This document shows positions 52,477 through 62,469 of a stretch of 64,000 nucleotides of DNA, one piece after another. The number at the start of each line of letters is the position of its first letter. The stretch's first letter is position 1. Where the stretch lies: NCBI GenBank assembly GCA_034927345.1, contig JAYFQE010000015.1, forward strand, positions 62,001 to 126,000, in the 5' to 3' direction. Source of the stretch: JAYFQE01 sp034927345 (GTDB lineage Bacteria; Bacillota; Clostridia; Saccharofermentanales; UBA5734). Under the pieces are notes generated by a model. The model made no database searches and had not been told where the DNA came from. It saw only the letters and a program-made list of their open reading frames with translations. Both the position numbers and the translations under genes were made by a program.

Positions 52477-53352
52477 TCAACCCTTTATGGCGCCGACCAT
52501 AATGCCCTTGACAAAGTACTTTTGCAGGAAAGGATAAATGCAGAGAATCGGTACGGTAGAAACAATGATGGTAGCGAAACGGACGCTCATGGTTACCAGA
52601 TCTTTGCGGTCATAAGCGCCGCCCGCCATGCTGTTGGCGTCCAGACCGATCAGAATTTTACGCAGGATCATTTGCAGGGGATATTTTTTTTCATCGTTTA
52701 AATAAAGCAAGGCGCTGAAATAGCTGTTCCAATGGAAAACGGCGTAGAATAGCACCATAACGGCGATGACCGGGCCGGAAAGGCGGATGACGATTTTCCC
52801 CAGAATCTGCAAATCATTACAGCCGTCGATTTTCGCGGCTTCGATCAGGCTTTCCGGCAGCTCGGAGAAAAATGAACGCATGATGATGACATAGAAGGTA
52901 TCGATGGCCGTAGGAATAACCAAAGCCCACATGCTGTCGATCAGTCCCATGCTCTTGACGACCAGGAAGGTCGGAACCAGCGGGGCTGTAAAAAACAAAG
53001 TAACTGCGATAAACAAATTGACAGCGGTCCGGCCGTAGAAATTTCGCCGGGAAAGCGGATAAGCCATCATCGAAGTCAGAATGACGTTAAAGAAAGTTCC
53101 GACCACGACATACCAAAGGGTATTGGCGTATGACCACCATAATTCATTCGTGGAAAAGACATTCTGATAAGCCTCCAGCGTCCAGCCTTTCGGGAAAAAT
53201 ATTACTTCGCCGCGGACAACGGCATAGGGATCGCTGAACGATGCGCTTAAAATGTAAATGAAAGGATATAGCGTACACAGGACAATGATAAAAACCAAGG
53301 CGTTATTAATCAGGTAAAAGGCACGCTCGCCTTTGGATAGCCGACTGCTCAT
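52477..53352 (-). CDS. Sugar ABC permease (LplC/YtcP-like)
   Basis: A 291-residue permease with six membrane segments. The cytoplasmic EAA-type loop reads LIEAAKIDGCNDLQILGKIVIRLSGPVI. ERAFYLINNALVFIIVLCTLYPFIYILSASFSDP and the C-terminal PFLQKYFVKGIMVGAIKG are LplC marks. It pairs with the next permease 11 bases away. Confidence 0.9.
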   Translation of the reverse strand: MSSRLSKGERAFYLINNALVFIIVLCTLYPFIYILSASFSDPYAVVRGEVIFFPKGWTLEAYQNVFSTNELWWSYANTLWYVVVGTFFNVILTSMMAYPLSRRNFYGRTAVNLFIAVTLFFTAPLVPTFLVVKSMGLIDSMWALVIPTAIDTFYVIIMRSFFSELPESLIEAAKIDGCNDLQILGKIVIRLSGPVIAVMVLFYAVFHWNSYFSALLYLNDEKKYPLQMILRKILIGLDANSMAGGAYDRKDLVTMSVRFATIIVSTVPILCIYPFLQKYFVKGIMVGAIKG

Positions 53353-53363
53353 TCAGGAACCTC

Positions 53364-54329
53364 CTACCAAAGACTGACTTCACTCAGTTTTTTACTGATT
53401 TTATTCACGATAATAACCAGAGCAAAGTTGATGACGGACTGGAACAAGCCGGCAGCGGTACCAAAGCTGTACTCCGCGTTGACGACGCCGCGGCGGTAGA
53501 CATAGGTATTGATGACGTCGGCTGTTTCATAGGTATTGGTATTATAAAGCAAGATGATTTTTTCATATCCGACGCTGAACATGCCGCCCAGACTCATAAT
53601 CAACAAAATGATGACGGTCGGCATGATGCCGGGAATGGTAATATGGAAAATCTGTTTGAATTTATTGGCGCCGTCAACCGTTGCCGCTTCATAGAGCGAT
53701 GAATCAATGCCGGCAATCGCCGCCAGATAAATGATGCAGCTCCAGCCGAGATCCGTCCAGATGCCGGAGGCGATGTAGATCGTGCGGAACCACTCCGGTT
53801 GGCCCAGGAAATTGATGGATTCGCCGCCGATCGCTTTAATGAACAGGTTAATTAAACCGTCGTTGGGACTAAGCAGATTGGACAAAATACCCACGATGAC
53901 CACAGTTGAAATAAAGTGCGGCAAATAACTGATTGTTTGCGCAATTTTTTTATACGGCCTGCTGCGGACTTCATTGATCATTAACGCGAAAATGATCGGC
54001 GCGGGGAAGCCCCAAAGCAAACTAAAGACATTAAGCAAGATGGTATTGCGCATCAGCCGGCCGAAAAAAGGGCTGCTGAAAAATTGCTCAAACCACTTAA
54101 ACCCGACCCACGGCCCGCCGAGTAGACCGCGCAGCGGCGAATAATTTTCAAATGAAATAACCAAGCCAAACATCGGCGCATAGATAAAAATAAGATAGTA
54201 AACAATGCCCGGCAGCACAAGCAGCCATAAAAATTTATCCCGCCATATAAATCTTAAGAATCGTTTACAGCCGGTTTTGCTCGCCGGGACCTTCCGGGGA
54301 AAAAGCAAATTCCGTGACTTGCCGTCCAA
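53364..54329 (-). CDS. Sugar ABC permease (LplB/YteP-like)
   Basis: A 321-residue permease with six membrane segments and the EAA-type loop SLYEAATVDGANKFKQIFHITIPGIMPTVI. LPGIVYYLIFIYAPMFGLVISFENY is typical of LplB. The start appears to be TTG at 54329, behind AAGGGG. It forms the transmembrane pore with the LplC-like partner. Confidence 0.9.
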   Translation of the reverse strand: MDGKSRNLLFPRKVPASKTGCKRFLRFIWRDKFLWLLVLPGIVYYLIFIYAPMFGLVISFENYSPLRGLLGGPWVGFKWFEQFFSSPFFGRLMRNTILLNVFSLLWGFPAPIIFALMINEVRSRPYKKIAQTISYLPHFISTVVIVGILSNLLSPNDGLINLFIKAIGGESINFLGQPEWFRTIYIASGIWTDLGWSCIIYLAAIAGIDSSLYEAATVDGANKFKQIFHITIPGIMPTVIILLIMSLGGMFSVGYEKIILLYNTNTYETADVINTYVYRRGVVNAEYSFGTAAGLFQSVINFALVIIVNKISKKLSEVSLW

Positions 54330-54491
54330 GAAATCACCCCTTCATGCTGTTTTATCATTTGAGTAAACTACGAATTTTCGGCTTCGTCATTGAAGTCCTT
54401 GTTTACCGTAATCCTACCATCCTGATAACAGCCTGTCTTTGTTAAGATTCGCTGAGGGGTGTTCAATTCTTGCTGTTTTAATTGTGAAAAA

Positions 54492-55325
54492 TTATAATTC
54501 GGCTATCCTTCTTATATAATCAACACTGGCTCTGGTTTCGGCCAGACAGGAGCCGACGCCTTCATATTCTATGCAAAGATATCCATCATAGCCGATTTCA
54601 CGCAGCTGTCGGATAATGGCCGGGAAATCGGCCTCTCCTTCGCCCAGAACAGTACCCTGATATAAAGTATTATCTTCCGCGGTAATCATGAGTCTTCCGT
54701 TTGGCTTTTTAATACGTCGGATGTCATTCAAGTGAACATATCCCAGCATATTTCGCAAATTGCCGACAGCTTTTACCGGATCCTCCCGCTGTAACAGAAA
54801 ACTGATGATATCTGCGTTAGCTTTCAGGTTTGGCGAATGAATGAGCGAGACCATATTTTTGAGCTTTTGCGACGTTCCCAGCAGGACCCCGGAATTCTCC
54901 AGAACCAGCGTTACGCCCTTGTCTGCCGCGTAATCGAGGCAGCTTCGCAAACCGGCTTCTATAAACGCTTCGCTGCGGCTTTGTGTCAAACCCGCCTTGG
55001 TGCTGCCATTTAGAACCCGCAGCAGTTTTGCGCCAAAACGGTTCGTCAAATCGATGGAATCTTTGACATATTGAATCTGAGCCTTGAATTCCGCCGGCCC
55101 GTCGGCGGTAAAATCGACCTCGATAGAAAAAGCGGCGACCGGTATTTTTTCCGCCTGAAGTAAACGGATGGCTTGTTCGACTTCAACTTCGCTTTTAAAG
55201 AAATAGTCCAGCAATTCGATGCCATCAATCGGCCAGAGCCGCATGGTATTGATAAATTTCAGCGTGTCGATTCTATTGGCATAAAAATCCTCCTGAACAC
55301 TCCATATGCTGACACATATTTTCAT
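54492..55325 (-). CDS. Sugar phosphate isomerase/epimerase (xylose isomerase-like barrel)
   Basis: A 277-residue TIM-barrel protein of the AP_endonuc_2 family: GIELLDYFFKSEVEVEQAIRLL, TLVLENSGVLLGTSQ, LKANADIISFLLQ, YVHLNDIRR and LCIEYEGVGS provide the metal-binding Glu, Asp and His positions. Such enzymes epimerise or isomerise sugars, or act on keto-inositols. GGAGGG precedes the ATG at 55325, eight bases away. It lies in the sugar cluster between the permease and AraC genes. Confidence 0.82.
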   Translation of the reverse strand: MKICVSIWSVQEDFYANRIDTLKFINTMRLWPIDGIELLDYFFKSEVEVEQAIRLLQAEKIPVAAFSIEVDFTADGPAEFKAQIQYVKDSIDLTNRFGAKLLRVLNGSTKAGLTQSRSEAFIEAGLRSCLDYAADKGVTLVLENSGVLLGTSQKLKNMVSLIHSPNLKANADIISFLLQREDPVKAVGNLRNMLGYVHLNDIRRIKKPNGRLMITAEDNTLYQGTVLGEGEADFPAIIRQLREIGYDGYLCIEYEGVGSCLAETRASVDYIRRIAEL

Positions 55326-55469
55326 ACCTGTTCCCTCCATCGTTTCCACGCTTATTACGTCAACGTCCAATCTGATTATATCTTAACAACTTGTTGGAAA
55401 TAGAAACGACATTCATGAGTTGTTAAAATCAAGCAATTCACTCGATTTATGGGATATTATATCATACGC

Positions 55470-56414
55470 TTAAGGGTATTCATTTATTCCTGTTTGTTCT
55501 TTTGGTGTCCTTTCTTGCTGTGTTTGTCTTTCGCGGGCTTGATACTGCGCAGGCGAAAGCCCCATTATTTTCTTAAATGCCTTACTGAACGAATGAATGG
55601 ACTGATAATTCAACACTTCAGCAATTTTGGTAATGTTAAGATCTCTGGCTACAAGCAACTGTGCGGCCTTCTCGATCTTTTTATTTGAATAATAAGCCTG
55701 CAGGGTTAGGCCGGTTTCTTCAGAAAAAATATGTGACAGATAAGAGTAGCTATAGCCTAATGCCTTGGCAACCTGCGTTAAATCGATGATGTTGAGGATA
55801 TGATCATCCAGGTATGAAATGATACTGCGGATAATCGCTTTATTTCCTTCCATCTTGGAACCGACAGTATAGTTGTTTTCCCAGTTTAAACAAAAATTTC
55901 GATAAACTAGAACCAATAGTTGATTCAGATAAGCGGTTATTAAAATATCTGAATAATCGCTTTCTGAAAGCAGCTCCTGCAGAAGCAGCTTGAACGGCGG
56001 GATGATGCCGGATTGATCCGGCCGGACCAGCGTCTCGGTTTTCTGCAGCATTTTCTGGATATGGTCGAAGGGACTAGCCTGGTTACGATGATAGTTGAAC
56101 GAAAATTTCAGATAAGCAAAGCGGAAAGGATTCAATGGATCCGCTCCGCCGGAAACCACCTGCTGCGGCAGACTGATGACCACATGACCGGTTTGAACGG
56201 CACAGCGGCGATTATCGGCGGAAAACCAGCCGCTGCCGGACAAGACACAGTAGAGGCCGTAGCTTAACTGCACCTGACTCTCCAGGTGATAATCGGCCTT
56301 ACAGCTGAGATCTCCGGCTTCGAAGACAGAAATATGGTCATATACTCTCGGTTCAGACCAATTCGCCGTAGAAAAATGGAATTTAACCGAAGGATTGATA
56401 TTGTCTTTAGTCAA
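55470..56414 (-). CDS. AraC-family regulator of the sugar cluster
   Basis: A 314-residue regulator. The N-terminal half looks like a cupin sensing domain (CVLSGSGWFSADNRRCAVQTGHVVISLPQQ). The C-terminal half is the double AraC helix-turn-helix (LTQVAKALGYSYSYLSHIFSEETGLTLQAYYSNKKIEKAAQLL, NITKIAEVLNYQSIHSFSKAFKKIMGLSPAQY). The start appears to be TTG. It likely senses a sugar and controls the adjacent uptake genes. Confidence 0.87.
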   Translation of the reverse strand: MTKDNINPSVKFHFSTANWSEPRVYDHISVFEAGDLSCKADYHLESQVQLSYGLYCVLSGSGWFSADNRRCAVQTGHVVISLPQQVVSGGADPLNPFRFAYLKFSFNYHRNQASPFDHIQKMLQKTETLVRPDQSGIIPPFKLLLQELLSESDYSDILITAYLNQLLVLVYRNFCLNWENNYTVGSKMEGNKAIIRSIISYLDDHILNIIDLTQVAKALGYSYSYLSHIFSEETGLTLQAYYSNKKIEKAAQLLVARDLNITKIAEVLNYQSIHSFSKAFKKIMGLSPAQYQARERQTQQERTPKEQTGINEYP

Positions 56415-56544
56415 CTAAAATAACCCCGCAACCTCAAGCTTTGGCGAAATGAAACATTACGCTCTCTATCATTCCATGTCATATCCGCCTTGTCAAGGTG
56501 GTAGGATACGGATTGCCGCGCCAGTCCTGTCAATGACCGGTCGG

Positions 56545-57573
56545 TCAAGCCTCCGGGCGTACCGGCGGCTCCATGCGGCATAATCGGATTTCCTGCCAAA
56601 CCAGCCGTGCGGACCGGATCGCCTCCGTTAGCGGAGAAATGGCAAATGGCGTACCGTCGGCAAGACTTTTGACGAAATATTTCAATTCATTATAATAAGC
56701 GCTCATATCGGTAATGTTTAATTGTCCATTCAAGTTATGATCAAGCTTATTGTTAAGTGCATGTTCAATGGGCGGTATGATTTTACCGTCGCTCTTTGTA
56801 TAAACCACCAGCGCAGGAACGGCAGAAGAATTAAAGACAGCGGTTGCCTGTTCAAATTTCACGATAAAATTCATCATAAAGGGGAACCCTTCGGGATAAT
56901 CGCCGCAGCCTTCCGCGGCCGCGACGACATTGCCGTATTCAAATGTTGAAAAGATATGCCTGATTTGCCCCTGGTCATCCCTGGCGGCCGCCGTGGTTAT
57001 CTTCTCGGGCTCACCCAGCAGGTAACGGATATAATCGACATCATGGATGTGCAGATCCAGAGGATCGCCGCCGCTGAATTCCTGCTTGCCCCACCATTTT
57101 TGCCGGGGCCGGGCACATGCTCTTTTAAAAGATGCCGATTCGATAGCCCCATATTGTTTCGTATCGAAAACGCGCTTCAACCAGGCATATTCATCCCAGT
57201 AGCGCATGACATGGCCTACCATGACCTGCGAACCGGTTTCTTTCTGTGTTTGCAGGAGCAGCTGGGCTTCTTCCTCGTTGATGCAGACCGGTTTTTCAAC
57301 CATAACGGCCAGATTACGCTTCATGGCCTGTAAAATATACTGCGTATGGAGATAGGTTGGCAGGCAGATATCCACAGCATCGATATCGGCATGGGCAATT
57401 AATTCATCTGCGGTAGCAAAGACTGCTGCACCGAACCGATCGGCTATCGTTTTTGCGGTATCAGGATTCACATCAGAAACCGCTGCAACGGCTGCGTAAT
57501 CTTTTAATTCCTGATAACAGCTGCTGTGCATCGTACCCATGCCGCCACAGCCGACCAGACCAATTTTCAACAT
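56545..57573 (-). CDS. Gfo/Idh/MocA-family oxidoreductase
   Basis: A 342-residue NAD(P)-dependent dehydrogenase: GLVGCGGMGTMHSSCY at the start is the Rossmann loop, then DAVDICLPTYLHTQYILQAM, VMVEKPVCINEEEA and GGDPLDLHIHDVDYIRYLLG, with the EKP Lys and the catalytic Asp and His. It oxidises or reduces inositols or sugars, which suits the neighbouring isomerase. AGGAGG precedes the ATG. It is the first gene of the sugar cluster on this strand. Confidence 0.9.
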   Translation of the reverse strand: MLKIGLVGCGGMGTMHSSCYQELKDYAAVAAVSDVNPDTAKTIADRFGAAVFATADELIAHADIDAVDICLPTYLHTQYILQAMKRNLAVMVEKPVCINEEEAQLLLQTQKETGSQVMVGHVMRYWDEYAWLKRVFDTKQYGAIESASFKRACARPRQKWWGKQEFSGGDPLDLHIHDVDYIRYLLGEPEKITTAAARDDQGQIRHIFSTFEYGNVVAAAEGCGDYPEGFPFMMNFIVKFEQATAVFNSSAVPALVVYTKSDGKIIPPIEHALNNKLDHNLNGQLNITDMSAYYNELKYFVKSLADGTPFAISPLTEAIRSARLVWQEIRLCRMEPPVRPEA

Positions 57574-57691
57574 GCCAACTTCCTCCTTGAATTTTTTCCG
57601 GCTTATTTATGTTATTATAATACGAATCTAGCGATAATAAATAACACCAAGCCAAAAATAACCAGTCTGCATCTTTAAGCCTGTGTTGATG

Positions 57692-58453
57692 TCACTTTAC
57701 ATAATCTGATTCTGATATCTGGTAGTTTGTTTTACCATCTATGCCATCCAAAATGAAGTCTTCACTATATACAATTTTTGTTATAACATAATCATCTTCC
57801 GCGTTACGCGTATATTCAATTTTGAGTATGCCATCTTTAAGTAAATGGATTGAAGTTGGTCCTACACCTTTTTCAATGTAGCCTTTTAACGCTTCATCAG
57901 ATCCCGTATCAAAAAATTGGATATACTGCGAAATAATTGGATCTATCTCCCCGACGAGTTTGATACTATCACCTGTTCTAAAAGCTTCAAAATCTTTAAA
58001 TGCCAGCTTCTTTTGCATAATAACCGGAAAACCATCGATTGTCGCATAGTTATTCTTTTCTTTTGAAAAAAATAAATATAGTCTCACACCAATATCAGTA
58101 TCATATATAGCATATGCTCCTGATTTGTCTGGCGTTTCACGAATCGCATCTGTTGGAAACACTGATAAAATTACTTTTGCCAGATCATGCCTTGTATTCG
58201 GGTATATTGAATAAAATCCTGAATCTCTACCAAGATAAATCCTAGAATCATTCGTACTGTGGAGCAAATCGATATGATTATATAAGGGTACATTATCTAG
58301 GTTCGTGTCATATGCATTTATTGATTCCTTTGATTCTATATAGCCCACATAGTCTTCCATCAAATCATATTGTTGCTTTTCATTATTGTAAATCGGTTTT
58401 TTTGAGAGGAACCCCTTAGCATTACACCGGATGTTGATAGGAATTTGTATCAC
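57692..58453 (-). CDS. AT-rich orphan protein of unknown function
   Basis: A 253-residue reading frame that I do not recognise. The start shown is GTG at 58453 without a clear ribosome site, and the protein begins directly in what looks like folded sequence, so the N-terminus (perhaps a signal peptide) may have been lost. It is rich in Asp, Ile, Lys and Tyr, and markedly AT-rich compared with its neighbours, which suggests acquisition from another source. Confidence 0.5.
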   Translation of the reverse strand: MIQIPINIRCNAKGFLSKKPIYNNEKQQYDLMEDYVGYIESKESINAYDTNLDNVPLYNHIDLLHSTNDSRIYLGRDSGFYSIYPNTRHDLAKVILSVFPTDAIRETPDKSGAYAIYDTDIGVRLYLFFSKEKNNYATIDGFPVIMQKKLAFKDFEAFRTGDSIKLVGEIDPIISQYIQFFDTGSDEALKGYIEKGVGPTSIHLLKDGILKIEYTRNAEDDYVITKIVYSEDFILDGIDGKTNYQISESDYVK

Positions 58454-58835
58454 AAGATCGAAGAAATCTTATTTCTATCGAATATTCTATGGTTCTGCAC
58501 ATTCATTACATTTATTTCTGTACGCGATGACGAGGTTACATCTCACGATTTCACGATTTGTTTGACATCATTGATTACAAATATAATAAAACGTATTTTA
58601 TTGCGAGTCAATATCTTTAAGCTCGTGCCGTAGTGCCGTAGTCCATATCCTTGGCAAAATTAAAGCCAATTTAAGGATGCCGCCAGCCATCTCTAGATGA
58701 GTCGGGATTTTAATATTGTCTAGGCCGCAACTGCAATAACGTATAAATGAATTGTCCGCAGAAATGATTTGATACTCTTCGCCAAAAAAGGGAAAAGATC
58801 AGGTAGGAGTTAAACTCCCAACTGGTCTTTACTAT
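58454..58835. other. AT-rich stretch without a recognised gene
   Basis: About 380 bases between the orphan gene and the group II intron. I see only a short direct repeat (GTGCCGTAGTGCCGTAG near 58625-58641) and a small hairpin (GGAGTT-AA-ACTCC) just before the intron. No gene is supported. Confidence 0.4.
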
Positions 58836-59162
58836 GTGCGCCACGCAAGGCGCTTCACTTGACGGTGATAGTCCGTTATGGGGGTATGTAGCGACCAGCC
58901 ATTAGTTCAAGGCAAGGATGTCTATCGCGAGGTGGAATCTGAAGGAAGCCAGCGGCAAAGTTCTGGCCCGAGGAGCACGAACAGGATGTGGCACAAAGCA
59001 TTCGACAACCTGAAAAAGGTCGGTATTGACCGGGAGAGAGCGTGAATGATGGAATGCGACGCTGCAACTTAACCTGTAATCTTTGGAAGCGCCGGATACC
59101 GATCGGTACGTAAAGTGCTTTGGGTTGTCTCCCGGTTAGCTAATAGCCGGGTCCTACCCGAT
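58836..59162 (+). mobile_element. Shrunken group II intron without its protein gene
   Basis: The stretch begins GTGCGCC, the 5' end of many bacterial group II introns, with the first stem GCGCC/GGCGC, and runs through domain I-like sequence (GAATCTGAAGGAAGCC, GGCAAAGTTCTGGCC, GAGGAGCACGAACAGGA). Positions 59087-59120 form a 34-base domain V: AAGCGC paired with GTGCTT, and TACC paired with GGTA around GATC. A domain VI hairpin (CCCGG/CCGGG) and the ending CCTACCCGAT follow at 59130-59162. The element is only 327 bases: the reverse transcriptase gene of domain IV and part of domain I are missing. TAAA replaces the usual TACGG-like strand in the lower domain V stem, so self-splicing is doubtful. 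Confidence 0.8.
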
Positions 59163-59206
59163 TGTTTTTATTTCATCCCATAAAATGTAGCGAGACCGAT
59201 TTTCGG

Positions 59207-60463
59207 TTAACCGCCGCTGTTCTGGTGTCTCAGCCATTCTTGCCGTACGGCTTCATAGGTAGAATCCGGAATATCGCCGTTACTGGTTGAACAAAACGGG
59301 GCCAATTGATCCCCTGCGATTTCAGGATTTGTACACCAATGATCATGACGATACTGCTCACGGACCTGTTTATTACGAAAATCGGGGACTTCAATCGGTA
59401 TATTTCCGCTGCAAATTGAGCGATAAGCCAAGATGCCCGGCAAGCTCATATCCAGCGCCTGGTAGACATCGATGCATTCCTGGCCGTCAGGCTGTCCGAG
59501 GATCTTTTGAATGAAGTAATGCATGGTATAGAAATCACCCCCGCCATGGGAGGAGATCAATCGGGATAAGGGGGTATCAACTTTCGCTTTGGGCTGGTAG
59601 CCGATCTGAGTGTCCGACAGGGGATTGTCTTCCTGGTATAAATAGACTTTTGCCACGCCGTCCTGCCAACGATCAGATTCCATCATTCCTTTTTTACCGT
59701 AAACAGAATACCAGATCGAAGCCGGCTCTCGCTTCAAATAGCCATTTAAACTCTTAACTGTCGCGCCATTATCCATTTGAGCCACAATCAATCCTGAAGT
59801 ACCGCCGCGAAAACCGCGGGCCGCCATGTTTTCAACATTTGGCGTTTCAAACCCGACGACCCGGATCGGCCGGGTTCCGGTAATCGTAATAAGCGGCCCA
59901 AAGCTATGGGTGCAATAGAAAGTAGAATAAAGCCTATTTCGCCAATGATTCTTTTCACCATATGTAATATCGGCCCAGATTCGTTCACAATCGTGGACAT
60001 ATTCCCCTTCGCCATGCATAAAGGTTCCGATAGCGCCGCTTTGGTAAACTCGTTTCATCTCTTGTGTAGCGGCAAAGTAACAATAATTTTCGGCATAAGC
60101 GTATATTTTGCCGCTCTCTTCAACCGCCTCCGTCAGGTCGACGGCTTGCGCCAAGGTTTCACAGGGAAGCACCTCGCTGACGACATGGCGGCCGGAACGC
60201 AGCATTCTCGCGGCAAACGGTTCGTGTTCATTGGCGTAATTGGCCAATACGACAGCATCCATGTCATGATTAAAAAAATCTTCAAAGTTATTGTAGTAGG
60301 TTATATGAGAATTGGTTTTATCAGCGATTTCTTTACATCGATCAAGCGCCGGCTGGAATTTATCACAGATGGCCACCAGTTCTGCGTCCGGATGGCGAGC
60401 CATAATATTGATCATGGTCTGTCCCCGATAAGCGCCAAACACACCGACTTTTACCTTTTTCAT
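59207..60463 (-). CDS. Gfo/Idh/MocA-family oxidoreductase, second cluster
   Basis: A 418-residue dehydrogenase. KVGVFGAYRGQTMINIMARHPDAELVAICD is the Rossmann part, MDAVVLANYANEHEPFAARML and HVVSEVLPCETLAQAV follow. In place of EKP it has SEVLP, so the catalytic Lys position is changed, which is unusual. It is longer than the first cluster's member and probably acts on a different substrate. Start at 60463 has AGGAGG; longer starts lack family match. It is the last gene of a sugar-uptake cluster. Confidence 0.85.
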   Translation of the reverse strand: MKKVKVGVFGAYRGQTMINIMARHPDAELVAICDKFQPALDRCKEIADKTNSHITYYNNFEDFFNHDMDAVVLANYANEHEPFAARMLRSGRHVVSEVLPCETLAQAVDLTEAVEESGKIYAYAENYCYFAATQEMKRVYQSGAIGTFMHGEGEYVHDCERIWADITYGEKNHWRNRLYSTFYCTHSFGPLITITGTRPIRVVGFETPNVENMAARGFRGGTSGLIVAQMDNGATVKSLNGYLKREPASIWYSVYGKKGMMESDRWQDGVAKVYLYQEDNPLSDTQIGYQPKAKVDTPLSRLISSHGGGDFYTMHYFIQKILGQPDGQECIDVYQALDMSLPGILAYRSICSGNIPIEVPDFRNKQVREQYRHDHWCTNPEIAGDQLAPFCSTSNGDIPDSTYEAVRQEWLRHQNSGG

Positions 60464-60488
60464 TTGCATCCTCCTTGTTGACTCAGAA

Positions 60489-61361
60489 CTATGCTTTAAC
60501 CGCTCCGACCAATAAGCCTGAAACAAAGTACTTCTGCAGGAAAGGATAAAGCATGACAATAGGTACACTGGTTATGACGGTAATGGCCATCTTAAGCGTC
60601 TGTGGCTGCACGATCCGGCCGTTCCGGGTGGTCAGGCTTTGCTTGGTCGGCGTATAGGAAACCATATAATTATACAGAATATACTGCAGAGGATAGAGTC
60701 CCGGGTTTCTGTAGTTATAGAGCTGCGTATCGACATAAGCGTTCCATTGTCCTACAGCAGAATAGAGCAGGACGGCAGCCAGAACAGGCATGCAAAGAGG
60801 CGTGATAATCTTCAGGTATATTTTAAAATATCCAGCTCCATCTAATAATGCTGATTCTTCGAGCCCGGCAGGTATGCTTTCAATGTATGCCCGGATGAGC
60901 AGGATAAAAAACACATTGGTCATACCCGGTATAATGTATACCCAGAACGAATTGGTCAGTCTCAATGAGTTGATAACCATATATGTGGGCAATAAGCCGC
61001 CGCTGAGGTACATGCTGAAAAGACAGAATTTACGGATTTTCTTGATTCCCAACAGGTCATTTTTGGTTAAGACATAAGCCAGCATGGATGAAACCAGCAG
61101 CATGGCAAACGGGCCGATGATGGTTCTGGCAATAGAAATGACAAAACCATTTAAAATGTCCTGATTACGGAAACACTGGACATAGGCATCTGCATTCATG
61201 CCGCGCGGCCACAGAATCAAGCCGCCGCCGGTTTGAGAAGGATCGCTTAATGAATAGCAGATTACATACCAGAAAGGATAAACCATCATTACAAAGACGA
61301 GTATCATAATAAATACATTGAATATATCAAACAGTGTGACCGGGGGTTTTCGGATTGCCAT
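60489..61361 (-). CDS. Sugar ABC permease (LplC-like), second cluster
   Basis: A 290-residue permease with six membrane segments, the EAA-type loop GLEESALLDGAGYFKIYLKIITPLCMPVL and the C-terminal PFLQKYFVSGLLVGAVKA, as in the LplC family. It is related to the one at 52477-53352 but differs through most of its length. It is 16 bases from the partner permease. Confidence 0.9.
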   Translation of the reverse strand: MAIRKPPVTLFDIFNVFIMILVFVMMVYPFWYVICYSLSDPSQTGGGLILWPRGMNADAYVQCFRNQDILNGFVISIARTIIGPFAMLLVSSMLAYVLTKNDLLGIKKIRKFCLFSMYLSGGLLPTYMVINSLRLTNSFWVYIIPGMTNVFFILLIRAYIESIPAGLEESALLDGAGYFKIYLKIITPLCMPVLAAVLLYSAVGQWNAYVDTQLYNYRNPGLYPLQYILYNYMVSYTPTKQSLTTRNGRIVQPQTLKMAITVITSVPIVMLYPFLQKYFVSGLLVGAVKA

Positions 61362-61377
61362 GGCGTTCCTCTCCTGG

Positions 61378-62325
61378 TTAAAATATTGATTTGTCGCTAT
61401 ATTTTTTTGCTAGGCCGTTTACAATGAATATAAGGATGATACTGATAAATGTCTTGATGATCCCGGCTGCCGTGGCATAGGAGTAATTCATCAATTTCAT
61501 GCCATAACGGTAGATATAATAATCCAGAACTTCCATGGTGGAGATGTTCAGGGTATTGGTGAAAATAAAGTACTGATCCAAACCTGAATTGAAAACATAA
61601 CCGGTATTGATGATCAACAACACAACAAGCGTGGGTACAAGATTCGGAACGGTAATATACAGGATTTTCTGGAACCGATTGGCGCCGTCAATTTGCGCCG
61701 ATTCATATTGCTCGCTGCCGATGCCTGCTATGGCGGATATGAATATAACGCTATTATATCCAAGGCCATTCCAAATGTTGACACAGATGATCAAAAGCCA
61801 GGAATAACGGGAATCGCCGAGAATGTTTTTAGCTTCCGAGATCCAGCCCAATTTAAGCAGCGTCGTATTGAAAGCGCCGTTCGTGACTGATATCAGGGAA
61901 TAAATGACGGCATAAAGGATAACCCAGGACATGAAATAAGGGAAAAACGACACGGTTTGAATGACTTTCATAAAACGGTGATTTCTCAGTTCCTGCAGTA
62001 AAATCGCAAAAGCCAGAGCCGAAAACAAGCTTAAAACCAAGGTCGATATGTTCATGACCAGTGTATTGCGGATAACGGACAAAGCTTCTGTACTGTCGAT
62101 GAAAAACTCTTTAAAGTATTTTAAGCCGATAAATTGGGCGTCCCAGATACTCTTTCCCAGTTGGTAATTTGAAAAAGCCATATACCAACCGAAAATGGGT
62201 ATATAGGTGAAAACAAGAATAATCAGCAAACCAGGCAAGGCCATGAAGTACAGTTCCTTTTTCGCCAGAATTGTATTGACAATGAGATCTGAATTTTTAT
62301 GATGACGCAGATGATGGGAATCCAT
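61378..62325 (-). CDS. Sugar ABC permease (LplB-like), second cluster
   Basis: A 315-residue permease with six membrane segments and the EAA-type loop EQYESAQIDGANRFQKILYITVPNLVPTLVV. LPGLLIILVFTYIPIFGWYMAFSNYQLG matches LplB. It sits between the LplC-like gene and the binding-protein gene, and should form the pore with the former. Confidence 0.9.
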   Translation of the reverse strand: MDSHHLRHHKNSDLIVNTILAKKELYFMALPGLLIILVFTYIPIFGWYMAFSNYQLGKSIWDAQFIGLKYFKEFFIDSTEALSVIRNTLVMNISTLVLSLFSALAFAILLQELRNHRFMKVIQTVSFFPYFMSWVILYAVIYSLISVTNGAFNTTLLKLGWISEAKNILGDSRYSWLLIICVNIWNGLGYNSVIFISAIAGIGSEQYESAQIDGANRFQKILYITVPNLVPTLVVLLIINTGYVFNSGLDQYFIFTNTLNISTMEVLDYYIYRYGMKLMNYSYATAAGIIKTFISIILIFIVNGLAKKYSDKSIF

Positions 62326-62469
62326 TAAATTACCCCCTGGTTTTTCCGATATATTGCAAGCCTTACTGTTTATGAAATTATTTCGACGAATTTGACAGAT
62401 TCATGGATTATGCAGAAGGAAAGGGAATTGCTGTACGCTTTCCCCTTTCCTTCTTTGGGCATGCTGCAA

